Shown here: one piece after another, positions 32,701-40,027 of the stretch | Position numbering within the stretch: the stretch's first letter is position 1 | Layout: every line of letters starts with the position of its first letter | Assembly: GCF_009765445.1 (NCBI RefSeq) | Contig: NZ_WHOY01000031.1 | Location: 3,058,415-3,122,414, forward strand | Length of the DNA stretch: 64,000 nucleotides | Direction of reading: 5' to 3' | Origin: Pantoea sp. BAV 3049 | Lineage (GTDB): Bacteria > Pseudomonadota > Gammaproteobacteria > Enterobacterales > Enterobacteriaceae | Notes under the pieces: generated by a model | Databases searched by the model: none | Seen by the model: the letters and a program-made list of their open reading frames with translations, nothing else | Told to the model about the DNA's origin: nothing | Program-made: the position numbers and the translations under genes

Positions 32701-32913
32701 TTACAGCGCAGTTACGTTAGCAGCTGCCGGGCCTTTCTGACCGTTTTCGATTGAGAACTCAACTTTCTGACCTTCTTCCAGCGTTTTGAAGCCGCCGTTC
32801 TGGATTGCAGAGAAGTGTACGAAAACGTCTTTGCTGCCGTCGGTTGGGGAGATGAAGCCGAAACCTTTCTCAGCGTTAAACCATTTTACTAAACCAGTCA
32901 TTTTGTTAGACAT
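32701..32913 (-). CDS. CspA-family cold shock protein
   Basis: 70 residues from ATG at 32913 ([20 protein letters not shown]), with GAAGGAAAG upstream. RNP1 KGFGFI and RNP2 VFVHF motifs are intact, so it should bind single-stranded RNA/DNA as a chaperone. Sequence is closest to the CspA/B/G group at the N-terminus and CspE/C later. A TTGACA (32959-32964) and CTTAAT (32934-32939) pair close upstream predicts a short leader, unlike the long thermosensing cspA leader, so cold induction is uncertain. Confidence 0.92.
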   Translation of the reverse strand: MSNKMTGLVKWFNAEKGFGFISPTDGSKDVFVHFSAIQNGGFKTLEEGQKVEFSIENGQKGPAAANVTAL

Positions 32914-32928
32914 TTGTCTTTCCTTCAA

Positions 32929-33356
32929 TAAGTATTAAGCCGCAATGGGCACGGGGTTTGTCAACAGGGTGGACTTATGAGGCACTTAAGAAGGAAGTCA
33001 GGAAGAAGTGATATCGAGGATAACGCTTTAACTGAAAACTGCTTTAATAAAATTGCTCGCATACGTTGTCTGTTTCAAAACCGACGGTGCATTTACTCAT
33101 AACGAAGGGTGCAGCACAAGCCCCATCGGCCAAAAAAAACGGAACAAACAATAAGGTCATGATAAATAACACTAATTAATTGACATTATTTTAGGTCGGA
33201 TGATATTTAACCGACCATTAGAATAAAGTTTACCTTTATTTTCCTCACCGACGCAGATCAACTCCGCTGCAGTCAGCTTTCGCCAGACTACGAAAGCGCC
33301 GGAGGATCGGGCATTATGGCGCCCTGCTACCCTACTCTTTCAGCAAGGAAAGGAAC
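32929..33356. other. Divergent intergenic region csp/marC
   Basis: A 428-bp region with the csp promoter near 32934-32964. A GGTCGG...CCGACC inverted repeat with an 11-base loop (33194-33216) could be an operator upstream of marC. The central part is AT-rich and I see no coding frame. Confidence 0.45.
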
Positions 33357-34031
33357 ATGCTCGAACTTTTTAAAGCCATCGGACTGGGTCTGGTGGTGCT
33401 GCTGCCGCTGGCAAACCCGCTAACCACCGTTGCGCTGTTCCTCGGCCTGGCAGGCGACATGAACTACGCCGAACGCAACCGCCAGTCAATGCAGGCATCG
33501 CTGTATGTGTTTATCATTATGACCGTGGCATTTTATGCCGGTAATGCGGTGATGGACACCTTTGGCATCTCCATTCCGGGTTTACGCATTGCGGGTGGCC
33601 TGATCGTTGCCTTTATCGGCTTTCGTATGCTCTTTCCACAGCAGCAGGCCGGACACTCGATGGAGGCGAGGCACAAGCTGGATGAACTGAGCGAACGCCA
33701 GACTGTCAACATCGCTTTTGTACCGCTGGCGATGCCCAGCACGGCTGGCCCGGGCACCATCGCCATGATCATCAGCGGCGCCTCTACTATCCGGCACAGC
33801 ACCGAGTTCTCCCCCTGGGTACTCTCCGTAGCGCCGGTGCTAACCTTTTTCGCCGTCAGCCTGATCTTGTGGGGTTCTTTGCGCAGTTCCGGCGCGATAA
33901 TGCGTCTGGTAGGAAAAGGCGGTATAGAAGCGATCTCGCGCCTGATGGGCTTCCTGCTGGTGTGCATGGGCGTGCAATTTATCATTAACGGCGTATCAGA
34001 AGTGATCACCACCTGGCCAGGTTCATCATAA
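33357..34031 (+). CDS. marC: MarC family inner-membrane protein
   Basis: 224 residues with six predicted helices, aligning throughout with E. coli Mar[78 protein letters not shown] and [23 protein letters not shown]. Despite the name, MarC is not needed for multiple antibiotic resistance and its function is unknown. The marRAB operon is not adjacent. Confidence 0.93.
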   Translation: MLELFKAIGLGLVVLLPLANPLTTVALFLGLAGDMNYAERNRQSMQASLYVFIIMTVAFYAGNAVMDTFGISIPGLRIAGGLIVAFIGFRMLFPQQQAGHSMEARHKLDELSERQTVNIAFVPLAMPSTAGPGTIAMIISGASTIRHSTEFSPWVLSVAPVLTFFAVSLILWGSLRSSGAIMRLVGKGGIEAISRLMGFLLVCMGVQFIINGVSEVITTWPGSS

Positions 34032-34133
34032 TCCTGTCAGCAAAATGAAAAATATTGCTGATTGTTACTGGACTTCCTGCCGCCCCGTTCTAGAGTAATT
34101 TATCTCCGCCTGATTATTTTCCAGGCTAAGTAG

Positions 34134-34221
34134 CGGTTCGCCGTTCTGGCGAACCGGATCGAATTTAACTATTTATTTCCTGATCTCATCGGTTAGCCGC
34201 TGGGCGATCGGTGGCGCTTTT
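34134..34221 (+). promoter_or_regulatory. Two-hairpin leader upstream of the first YmgB-like gene
   Basis: A perfect 9-bp hairpin CGGTTCGCC-GTTCT-GGCGAACCG (34134-34156) is followed by a second stem GCCGCTG-GGCGAT-CGGTGGC (34196-34215, with two G-U pairs) and TTTT. The Shine-Dalgarno GGAGG begins three bases later. This layout recurs before the YmgB-like gene at 50.6 kb. Confidence 0.5.
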
Positions 34222-34234
34222 CTGGAGGTTTACC

Positions 34235-34483
34235 ATGAGACAATCTGCACCGGGCGCAGGCCGCGCCATTACCGATTATTTTAACAGTCCGGCCTTTCAC
34301 GCGCCGAAAGAGAGCGAGCTGCTGGCCGCCATCCTCACCGAACTGATGCGCAGCGGCAGACCGACCACCAGCAAGGTGATCCTTGCCAGCGTGATTTCAA
34401 AACTGGAAGGTGAAGTGGATGAAGCGACGCTGCAGGGCTACCGAAATTTGCTGACCCAACTGCTGGATGAAAAAGAGTCCTGA
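34235..34483 (+). CDS. YmgB/AriR-like small regulatory protein
   Basis: 82 residues from ATG at 34235, with GGAGG six bases upstream. The pattern ITDYFNSPAF-x-ESELLAAILTELMRSGRPTTSKVILASVISKLEGE-x-LLTQLLDE matches the all-helical YmgB/YcgZ family (AriR: ASYFRSS...[33 protein letters not shown]). Family members in E. coli act through RcsB to alter biofilm and acid-resistance genes. Assignment is from pattern and length. It is one of three related genes in the window. Confidence 0.75.
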   Translation: MRQSAPGAGRAITDYFNSPAFHAPKESELLAAILTELMRSGRPTTSKVILASVISKLEGEVDEATLQGYRNLLTQLLDEKES

Positions 34484-34488
34484 GCCGC

Positions 34489-35028
34489 TTATTCAAACCA
34501 CAAATACCAGAACAGTGCGGTTTCATGTGCCTGAGGATCAAGCGCGCGATAGAGATCGCGGTCGATACCACTGAGCGTAAAACCGTAACGTTGATAAAAA
34601 AGACAGGCCACAACATTATTACTCTGCGTTTCCAGCGTTAAACCGCCCAGGGATTTTTCCCGCGCCCACTCCTGCGCTTTGTCCATCAGCTGACGTCCGC
34701 ACCCTTGCTGGCGAAACGCTTTTCCAATCGCAATATCCTCCACCAGTGCCAGGCCATTCCAGTGACGGCTGATTGCTAAATAACCGGCAGCCTGCCGATC
34801 AACATGGGCAGCAAACAGCTGTGCATCCTGGTTATCAATATAGCCAGAGAAGTCCTGCGGCCGGTTGAAATAGCGCTTCTCGTAGGGTTCGACATCACTG
34901 ACCCCCTCGCCGACTGGCCGATCAAATTCCGGCTTAAGTTCCTGGCTTACGGTAAAACTGAAATCCAGCCTGCGAACCTCGTCCAGAAATGAGGGAGTGG
35001 CAAAAGTGACGCTGACATCTGGCTTCAT
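34489..35028 (-). CDS. GNAT acetyltransferase, streptothricin acetyltransferase-like
   Basis: About 179 residues from ATG at 35028, with GAGG eight bases upstream. Acetyl-CoA motif A is VEDIAIGKAFRQQGCGRQLMDKAQEWA; LETQSNNVVACLFYQRYGFTLSGIDRDLY and ETALFWYLWF resemble streptothricin/nourseothricin acetyltransferases (SatA type). The family acetylates the beta-lysine of streptothricin, but many homologues have other substrates. It is convergent with the YmgB-like gene with five bases between them. Confidence 0.75.
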   Translation of the reverse strand: MKPDVSVTFATPSFLDEVRRLDFSFTVSQELKPEFDRPVGEGVSDVEPYEKRYFNRPQDFSGYIDNQDAQLFAAHVDRQAAGYLAISRHWNGLALVEDIAIGKAFRQQGCGRQLMDKAQEWAREKSLGGLTLETQSNNVVACLFYQRYGFTLSGIDRDLYRALDPQAHETALFWYLWFE

Positions 35029-35222
35029 TGAGCGGGCCTCGGGCAAGGCGGGATAACATTTAAGAATTCAGCTTAGCGGACGCTACAGCACTCTGCCACT
35101 ACCGGGCGGGGCCTGTGGCAGGCAAAAATTCCTTTTTCTGATATTACGAATGTTTACATGCAGAATGATTGCCCGTTGAAATTATCCCGTTATCATAAAC
35201 GCAACTTTCTACAGGATAATGC

Positions 35223-35567
35223 ATGACTCTTCAGCGGCGATACGCAACGGGATTTTTAAGCGTGGCCTGCCTGGTCATCCTGATTTGCATCGGGATCCGC
35301 GGGCTGGGCCTGCCTGCGTTAACTGCTGACCCCTCGATCAGCGCCCAGACGAGCGAAGTGGCTGACGGCCCTTCAGCCTGCGATCTGAGCTTTAAGTCCC
35401 TGCAATCCGTTTCGCCTGAAGTGACCGACATGGCTCTGTTGCTGATGGCAATCCTGATCCTTATTTTCCCTCCGTTAATCATGCACCTGCCACGTTTGTA
35501 TTTGCGGCCATCGCAGGCTCCGCCTGAAAGGCGAATACACCTCTGTCACTGCGTTTTCCGTGAATGA
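35223..35567 (+). CDS. scsA: Suppressor of copper sensitivity protein ScsA
   Basis: 114 residues with an N-terminal membrane segment (about 9-27), a short periplasmic part with one cysteine (PSACDLSF), a second membrane segment (MALLLMAILILIFPPLIMHL) and a short tail. Length, topology and position before scsB match ScsA of the Salmonella scsABCD locus, which raises copper tolerance. AGGAT precedes the start. The precise role of ScsA is unclear; assignment rests largely on operon context. Confidence 0.75.
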   Translation: MTLQRRYATGFLSVACLVILICIGIRGLGLPALTADPSISAQTSEVADGPSACDLSFKSLQSVSPEVTDMALLLMAILILIFPPLIMHLPRLYLRPSQAPPERRIHLCHCVFRE

Positions 35568-35615
35568 GCCCCCGGTCCCCCACCTGCGGCCCCTTACTGA
35601 TTCATGGAGAACATA

Positions 35616-37649
35616 ATGTTAAGACTTTTCAGAAGCCTGGCTTTATTGTCTGGCTTACTCTGGCTGCCTGCCCTGCAGGCCGCCGACAGCGGCTGGATGA
35701 CCAGCCCGCAAAACGGTCACGCGCAGATCAGACTCCGCGCAGAAAACATTCCTGGAAAACCGGTACAAGCCCTGTTGGATATTCATCTACAGGACGGCTG
35801 GAAAACTTACTGGCGCTCGCCTGGTGAAGGAGGTGTGGCACCGGTCATTCACTGGCAGCCTGAATCCGTCAAAGCGCAGTGGTTCTGGCCAGCACCACAA
35901 CGGTTTGATGTTGCCGGCCTGAGCACTCAGGGTTATCACCACCAGGTTTCGCTACCCATTGAGCTGAAAAATCTGCCTGCTGGTAAGCTGAGCGGTACGC
36001 TGACCCTGCCGATCTGCAGCAATGTCTGCATCCTGACAGACTATCCTTTTGAGCTGGATCTCAGCACGCCTGCTGACGACCAGTTCACGCATGATTTCGC
36101 CCAGGCAATGGGCAAGGTTCCTCTGCCTTCCGGGCTGAGCGAGACATTGCACGCCGGTTATCAGCCGGGATTGTTGCAGATCACCATTACCCGCAAGTCC
36201 GGCTGGAACGAGCCACAGCTATATCTGGACGATCACAGCGACGCCAGCTTTGGCAAACCCACCTTAACGGTAAAGGGCGATACCCTGCAGGCCACTATTC
36301 CGGTGAGCGACCAGTGGGGAGACAATGCGCCTGATTTACAGGGCGGGAAGGTTTCGCTGGTGCTGACCGATCGCGGTCTTGCGCAGCAGAGCGAACTGGA
36401 GATTGGTGCACCACTGGCCGCCGTGACACAAGGGGTTGCACTGTGGCAGGTGATGCTGATTGCGCTGGCCGGTGGCTTTATCCTCAACCTGATGCCCTGT
36501 GTGCTGCCAGTGCTGGGAATGAAGCTCGGCTCCATTCTCCAGGTTGAGCAACGCGACAAACGCAGCGTCCGACTGCAATTTGTCGCGTCCAGCGCGGGCA
36601 TTATCAGTTCGTTTATGGCGCTGGCCGTGCTGATGACCGGACTCAGGCTGAGCAATCATGCGCTCGGCTGGGGAATTCAGTTCCAGAACCCGTGGTTTAT
36701 CGCCTTTATGGCGCTGGTCACCCTGCTGTTCAGCGCCAGCCTGTTTGGCCTGTATTATTTCCGCCTGCCTTCTTCACTGTCGACTCGCCTGGCAACGCAC
36801 AACAGCAATGGACTGACCGGCCATTTTCTGCAGGGCGCGTTCGCCACTCTGCTGGCCACTCCCTGCTCCGCGCCTTTCCTTGGCACCGCGGTAGCCTTTG
36901 CGCTGGCGGCTTCTTTACCGGTACTGTGGATTATATTTATCGCCCTTGGCGTGGGGATGAGCCTGCCGTGGCTGCTGATCGCCCTCTTACCGTCGCTGGC
37001 ACTGAAGCTGCCGAAACCGGGTCGCTGGATGAACGTAGTGCGGCTGGCTATGGCCTCGCTGATGCTGCTGTCGGCCCTCTGGCTGCTCAGCCTGCTGACC
37101 AGTCACCTTGGTACACCGTTGACATTGACGCTTACCGGGGCGGTATTGCTGTTGCTGTGGTTCGCAGCATGGCGTATTCATGGTAGAAAAACCGCAGCGA
37201 TTTGCGCAGGCTCCGGTGCTCTGCTTGCCGGGAGTATTCTGCTGGCGGCTTCCCTCAGCGCGACAGGCTTACAGGGAACCCGACAGGATAAGATCAACTG
37301 GCAGCCACTGAGCGAGCAGGCGATTTCAGAAGCGCTGACCAGTAATAAACGGGTCTTTGTTGAGGTAACCGCCGACTGGTGCATCAGCTGCAAAGCCAAC
37401 AAATACAATGTCCTGCTGCGCTCTGACGTTCAGCAGGCGCTGCAGGCAGATGACGTGGTGGCATTGCGCGGCGACTGGAGCCGTCCTTCCGCCACCATCA
37501 CTGCATTTTTACAGCGTCGCGGCAGCGTAGCCGTGCCGTTTAATCAGGTGTATGGCCCCGGGAACAGTCAGGGAACCGTGCTGTCTCCGTTGCTCGATCA
37601 CAAAGAAGTTCTTACTGTTTTAACGACTGCAAAAGGAAGTGCTGAATGA
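35616..37649 (+). CDS. scsB: Thiol:disulfide interchange membrane protein ScsB
   Basis: 677 residues from ATG at 35616 (GGAG six bases upstream), with a signal peptide ending ALQA. An N-terminal periplasmic domain with the cysteine pair LPICSNVCIL is followed by a DsbD/CcdA-type membrane core with MPCVLPVLGMK and TPCSAPFLGT, and a C-terminal thioredoxin domain with C589-I-S-C592 in ADWCISCKANK. It carries electrons from cytoplasmic thioredoxin to periplasmic partners, here ScsC. The start of scsC overlaps its stop by four bases. Confidence 0.92.
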   Translation: MLRLFRSLALLSGLLWLPALQAADSGWMTSPQNGHAQIRLRAENIPGKPVQALLDIHLQDGWKTYWRSPGEGGVAPVIHWQPESVKAQWFWPAPQRFDVAGLSTQGYHHQVSLPIELKNLPAGKLSGTLTLPICSNVCILTDYPFELDLSTPADDQFTHDFAQAMGKVPLPSGLSETLHAGYQPGLLQITITRKSGWNEPQLYLDDHSDASFGKPTLTVKGDTLQATIPVSDQWGDNAPDLQGGKVSLVLTDRGLAQQSELEIGAPLAAVTQGVALWQVMLIALAGGFILNLMPCVLPVLGMKLGSILQVEQRDKRSVRLQFVASSAGIISSFMALAVLMTGLRLSNHALGWGIQFQNPWFIAFMALVTLLFSASLFGLYYFRLPSSLSTRLATHNSNGLTGHFLQGAFATLLATPCSAPFLGTAVAFALAASLPVLWIIFIALGVGMSLPWLLIALLPSLALKLPKPGRWMNVVRLAMASLMLLSALWLLSLLTSHLGTPLTLTLTGAVLLLLWFAAWRIHGRKTAAICAGSGALLAGSILLAASLSATGLQGTRQDKINWQPLSEQAISEALTSNKRVFVEVTADWCISCKANKYNVLLRSDVQQALQADDVVALRGDWSRPSATITAFLQRRGSVAVPFNQVYGPGNSQGTVLSPLLDHKEVLTVLTTAKGSAE

Positions 37650-38371
37650 AAAAATTACTGATTGCTCTGCTGGTGGTTTCTGCTCCCGTACTGGCTGCTG
37701 CCCCTTTCACACCGGAACAGGAAACCCGAATCAAAGAGCTGATCCAGGAAACGCTGGTGAAAAACCCGTCATTCCTTGCCGAGGCAGCGGATGCTTACGA
37801 TAAGCAGGCGCAGAAAGAGCAGGGAGACATACGCCGCCAGGTGATTGAGCAGAATAAGCAGGCGCTGTTCCATGATGTCAACAGTCCACGCCTTGGCGCG
37901 AAAGACGCGAAGGTCACGCTGGTGAATTTCACCGATTACAACTGCGTTTACTGCAAGAAGTTTGATCCTGAACTGGAGAAGCTGGTCAAAAATCACCCTC
38001 AGGTCGCGGTGGTGATTAAACCTCTGCCCTACCGGTCTGAAAGTTCCCTGACTTCTGCCCGTCAGGCGCTGATGCTGTGGCGTCAGGATCCGGCTAAATT
38101 CTGGCTGCTCCATCAGCGTCTGATGGCAAAAAAAGGCTATCACGATGATGCCAGTATCAAAGCCGCAGCGAACAAAGTTGGTGCAATGTTTATCGACCCT
38201 GATCAGCTCAGCAGCGACACGGTGAACACAAACCTGCAGCTGGCACAGCATCTGGCCGTCTCCGGAACTCCAGCCACGTTGATCGGGGATCAGCTGGTTT
38301 CCGGTGCCGTCCCTTACGAGCAGCTGGAAGCGCTGGTGAAAGCCCAGCTGGAGCAGGCCGATCGTGGCTAA
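37646..38371 (+). CDS. scsC: DsbA/DsbC-like periplasmic disulfide isomerase or reductase ScsC
   Basis: 241 residues with signal peptide MKKLLIALLVVSAPVLAAA. A charged N-terminal helical stalk (about 22-75) precedes a thioredoxin fold with C100-V-Y-C103 in DYNCVYCKK and a cis-proline in SGTPATL. The stalk resembles the trimerisation region of Proteus ScsC, which makes that protein an isomerase. Reduced by ScsB, it protects periplasmic proteins from copper-driven mis-oxidation. Overlaps scsB and scsD. Confidence 0.9.
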   Translation: MKKLLIALLVVSAPVLAAAPFTPEQETRIKELIQETLVKNPSFLAEAADAYDKQAQKEQGDIRRQVIEQNKQALFHDVNSPRLGAKDAKVTLVNFTDYNCVYCKKFDPELEKLVKNHPQVAVVIKPLPYRSESSLTSARQALMLWRQDPAKFWLLHQRLMAKKGYHDDASIKAAANKVGAMFIDPDQLSSDTVNTNLQLAQHLAVSGTPATLIGDQLVSGAVPYEQLEALVKAQLEQADRG

Positions 38372-38873
38372 GTACCGCCGCGTGCTGCGGGATATGCTGT
38401 TGATGGTTGCGCTGTTGATTGGGGTGTTTTCGGTGGCCGATTTTTTTCGGGCACCGCAGGCTCCTGAAGGTTTTGCCGATCAAATACTGCACACCATCGA
38501 TGGCAAAGATGTCACCCTGGCGGAGCTCAGCGCGAAGAAGCCCCTGCTGGTCTATTTCTGGGCCAGCTGGTGTGCTATCTGCCGCCACACGACCCCTACG
38601 GTGCTGGATCTTAGCGACGACGGAGTGAACGTACTGACTGTAGCCCTGCGCTCGGGGGATGACATCAGCGTGGTCCGCTACCTGCGCGGCAAGCATCTGA
38701 CCATGCCGGTGGTGAACGATCCGCGCGGGGAGATGGCAGCACGCTGGGACGTCAGCGTCACGCCGACCTGGATGATTATCTCAAAAGGGAAAGTGATCCA
38801 GAGCACCACCGGGTGGAGCAGCTCGTGGGGGATCCAGCTGCGCCTGTGGTGGGTGAAGAAATGGTATAGCTAA
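38364..38873 (+). CDS. scsD: TlpA-like thiol:disulfide protein ScsD
   Basis: 169 residues starting at GTG overlapping the scsC stop, with GGAG about ten bases upstream. One N-terminal membrane anchor (MLLMVALLIGVFSVADFF) is followed by a thioredoxin-like domain with C70-A-I-C73 in WASWCAICRHTTP and VTPTWMII as the cis-proline loop. It is the last gene of scsABCD and probably works in the same periplasmic redox relay. Confidence 0.9.
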   Translation: MAKYRRVLRDMLLMVALLIGVFSVADFFRAPQAPEGFADQILHTIDGKDVTLAELSAKKPLLVYFWASWCAICRHTTPTVLDLSDDGVNVLTVALRSGDDISVVRYLRGKHLTMPVVNDPRGEMAARWDVSVTPTWMIISKGKVIQSTTGWSSSWGIQLRLWWVKKWYS

Positions 38874-38890
38874 ACCCAAAAACCGTGCCT

Positions 38891-39000
38891 GCGCGGGGTA
38901 CACGGACCAATCATAAAGACGCAAACAACGCATCTGTGGCAGCTTGACTCGCGCCGTATATGGCGCGAGACGCTTTATTTATGGTCCGTGTACCCCGCGC
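38891..39000. repeat. Nested hairpin element B at a convergent junction
   Basis: Perfect 19-bp arms GCGCGGGGTACACGGACCA (38891-38909) and its complement (38982-39000), extended by ATAAAG/CTTTAT, enclose about 38 bases and then an inner hairpin CTCGCGCC-GTATAT-GGCGCGAG (38948-38969) next to the right arm. It fills the gap between scsD and the convergent lipoprotein gene. Same design as element A near 18.0 kb with unrelated sequence. Confidence 0.85.
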
Positions 39001-39045
39001 TTTAAGTTCAGAGCTGTATGCTGCCCCGCTTAGCTGCGGAGGCGT

Positions 39046-39342
39046 TTATCCACAATACACACGGCTGATTTTACCCTGGGCATCACCCATAAAATTCAGG
39101 CGGTTGAGGTTGAAATCCATCGTCACCGCCGAGTTGTAAGGCACCGCTCTGGCTGGATGCTCAAAACGGATCCCGTTGATGGATGAAAGCGGTTTGCCAA
39201 CATATTGCTGATATTCCGATGCACCACAGCGATCCATCTCCGGATCAACCTGTGCAGTGGTGCTATTTTTTGTTGCAGCAGACTGGCAGCCCGCCAGGGC
39301 AAACAGAGCCGCAGCAACCGCTATTGTTCCTTTCATTTTCAT
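39046..39342 (-). CDS. I78-family peptidase inhibitor-like lipoprotein
   Basis: 98 residues from ATG at 39342 with AGGAGAGATC upstream. Lipoprotein signal MKMKGTIAVAAALFALAGC is followed by a domain with CGASEYQQYVGKPLSSI, RAVPYNSAVTMDFNLNRLNFMGDAQGKISRVYCG, matching the inhibitor I78 family, whose founder is a proteinase inhibitor of Aspergillus. The conserved Cys pair and DxxGkIxxVxCG ending are present. It is probably a periplasmic protein; inhibitor activity is inferred only. Confidence 0.82.
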   Translation of the reverse strand: MKMKGTIAVAAALFALAGCQSAATKNSTTAQVDPEMDRCGASEYQQYVGKPLSSINGIRFEHPARAVPYNSAVTMDFNLNRLNFMGDAQGKISRVYCG

Positions 39343-39648
39343 GATCTCTCCTGTGCATTTTCGGCAATTTCCACCCAAGGTTACCAGATCCAATCCGTTA
39401 AAGAAAAAATGCCCCTTATTAAGAATACGGGCGGATTCGATGACTCTGGTCGTGGTAAAAGTCCGTAAAAGCAAAAGATCTCATTTTGCGGGCTTATCCA
39501 ACAAAAAAATTTACGCCCTTCCCATCGCCAGGTTCTCTTCCTTTGTGTGGCCAACATACGTTATGCGGTCAGTGATAAATATACTCACCACAGGTGCTTG
39601 AAAACACCCAACCACAGGATTATGCCTGGTCATAAGGCAAAGATAACG

Positions 39649-39988
39649 ATGATGGACCATCACTCAGAATTGCTGCTCAGTTTTCATGGAACGAAACACA
39701 TATTTGACTGCAGAAACTGGTATGAAATCGTTGCTTATCACGTGGAAAAAAGTCCGGCGCGGCCCCACGTGGTCCGCTACTTACTGACTTTCCACGACAA
39801 TCATACTCAACGGATTTATAGAATGGATAACACGCACAAGCGTCATGTCAGAACGACGGGGACCGTGCCGGGTAAGAGCCAGAATATGGGATCATGTTCA
39901 TCAAAAAGTGAACGATAAAGGTATTCCATATCATTTTATTAACGCACTGGCAAAATTGTCAGGCAGGGAAAAGCCTTCTGCGGCATAA
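39649..39988 (+). pseudogene. Hypothetical gene with an apparent frameshift
   Basis: The first frame (MMDHHSELLLSFHGTKHIFDCRNWYEI...) stays coding-like to about 39880 and then degenerates to a Ser-rich end (NMGSCSSKSER) at 39918. In the +1 frame the coding quality continues as IWDHVHQKVNDKGIPYHFIN, then a short tail ending REKPSAA at 39988. A one-base change around 39840-39885 would join them into a protein of about 113 residues. I do not recognise the family. It could be a sequencing error, a true pseudogene or two overlapping frames. Base composition is more AT-rich than neighbours. Confidence 0.5.
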
Positions 39989-40027
39989 AATAAGCCCGGT
40001 TCAGCGGGATCTTTTATTATTCAACAC

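Noticed and set aside
38891-39000. Element B as an ERIC or REP repeat
   Set aside because: Neither the arm sequences nor the inner hairpin match ERIC or REP consensus, and A and B differ in sequence.
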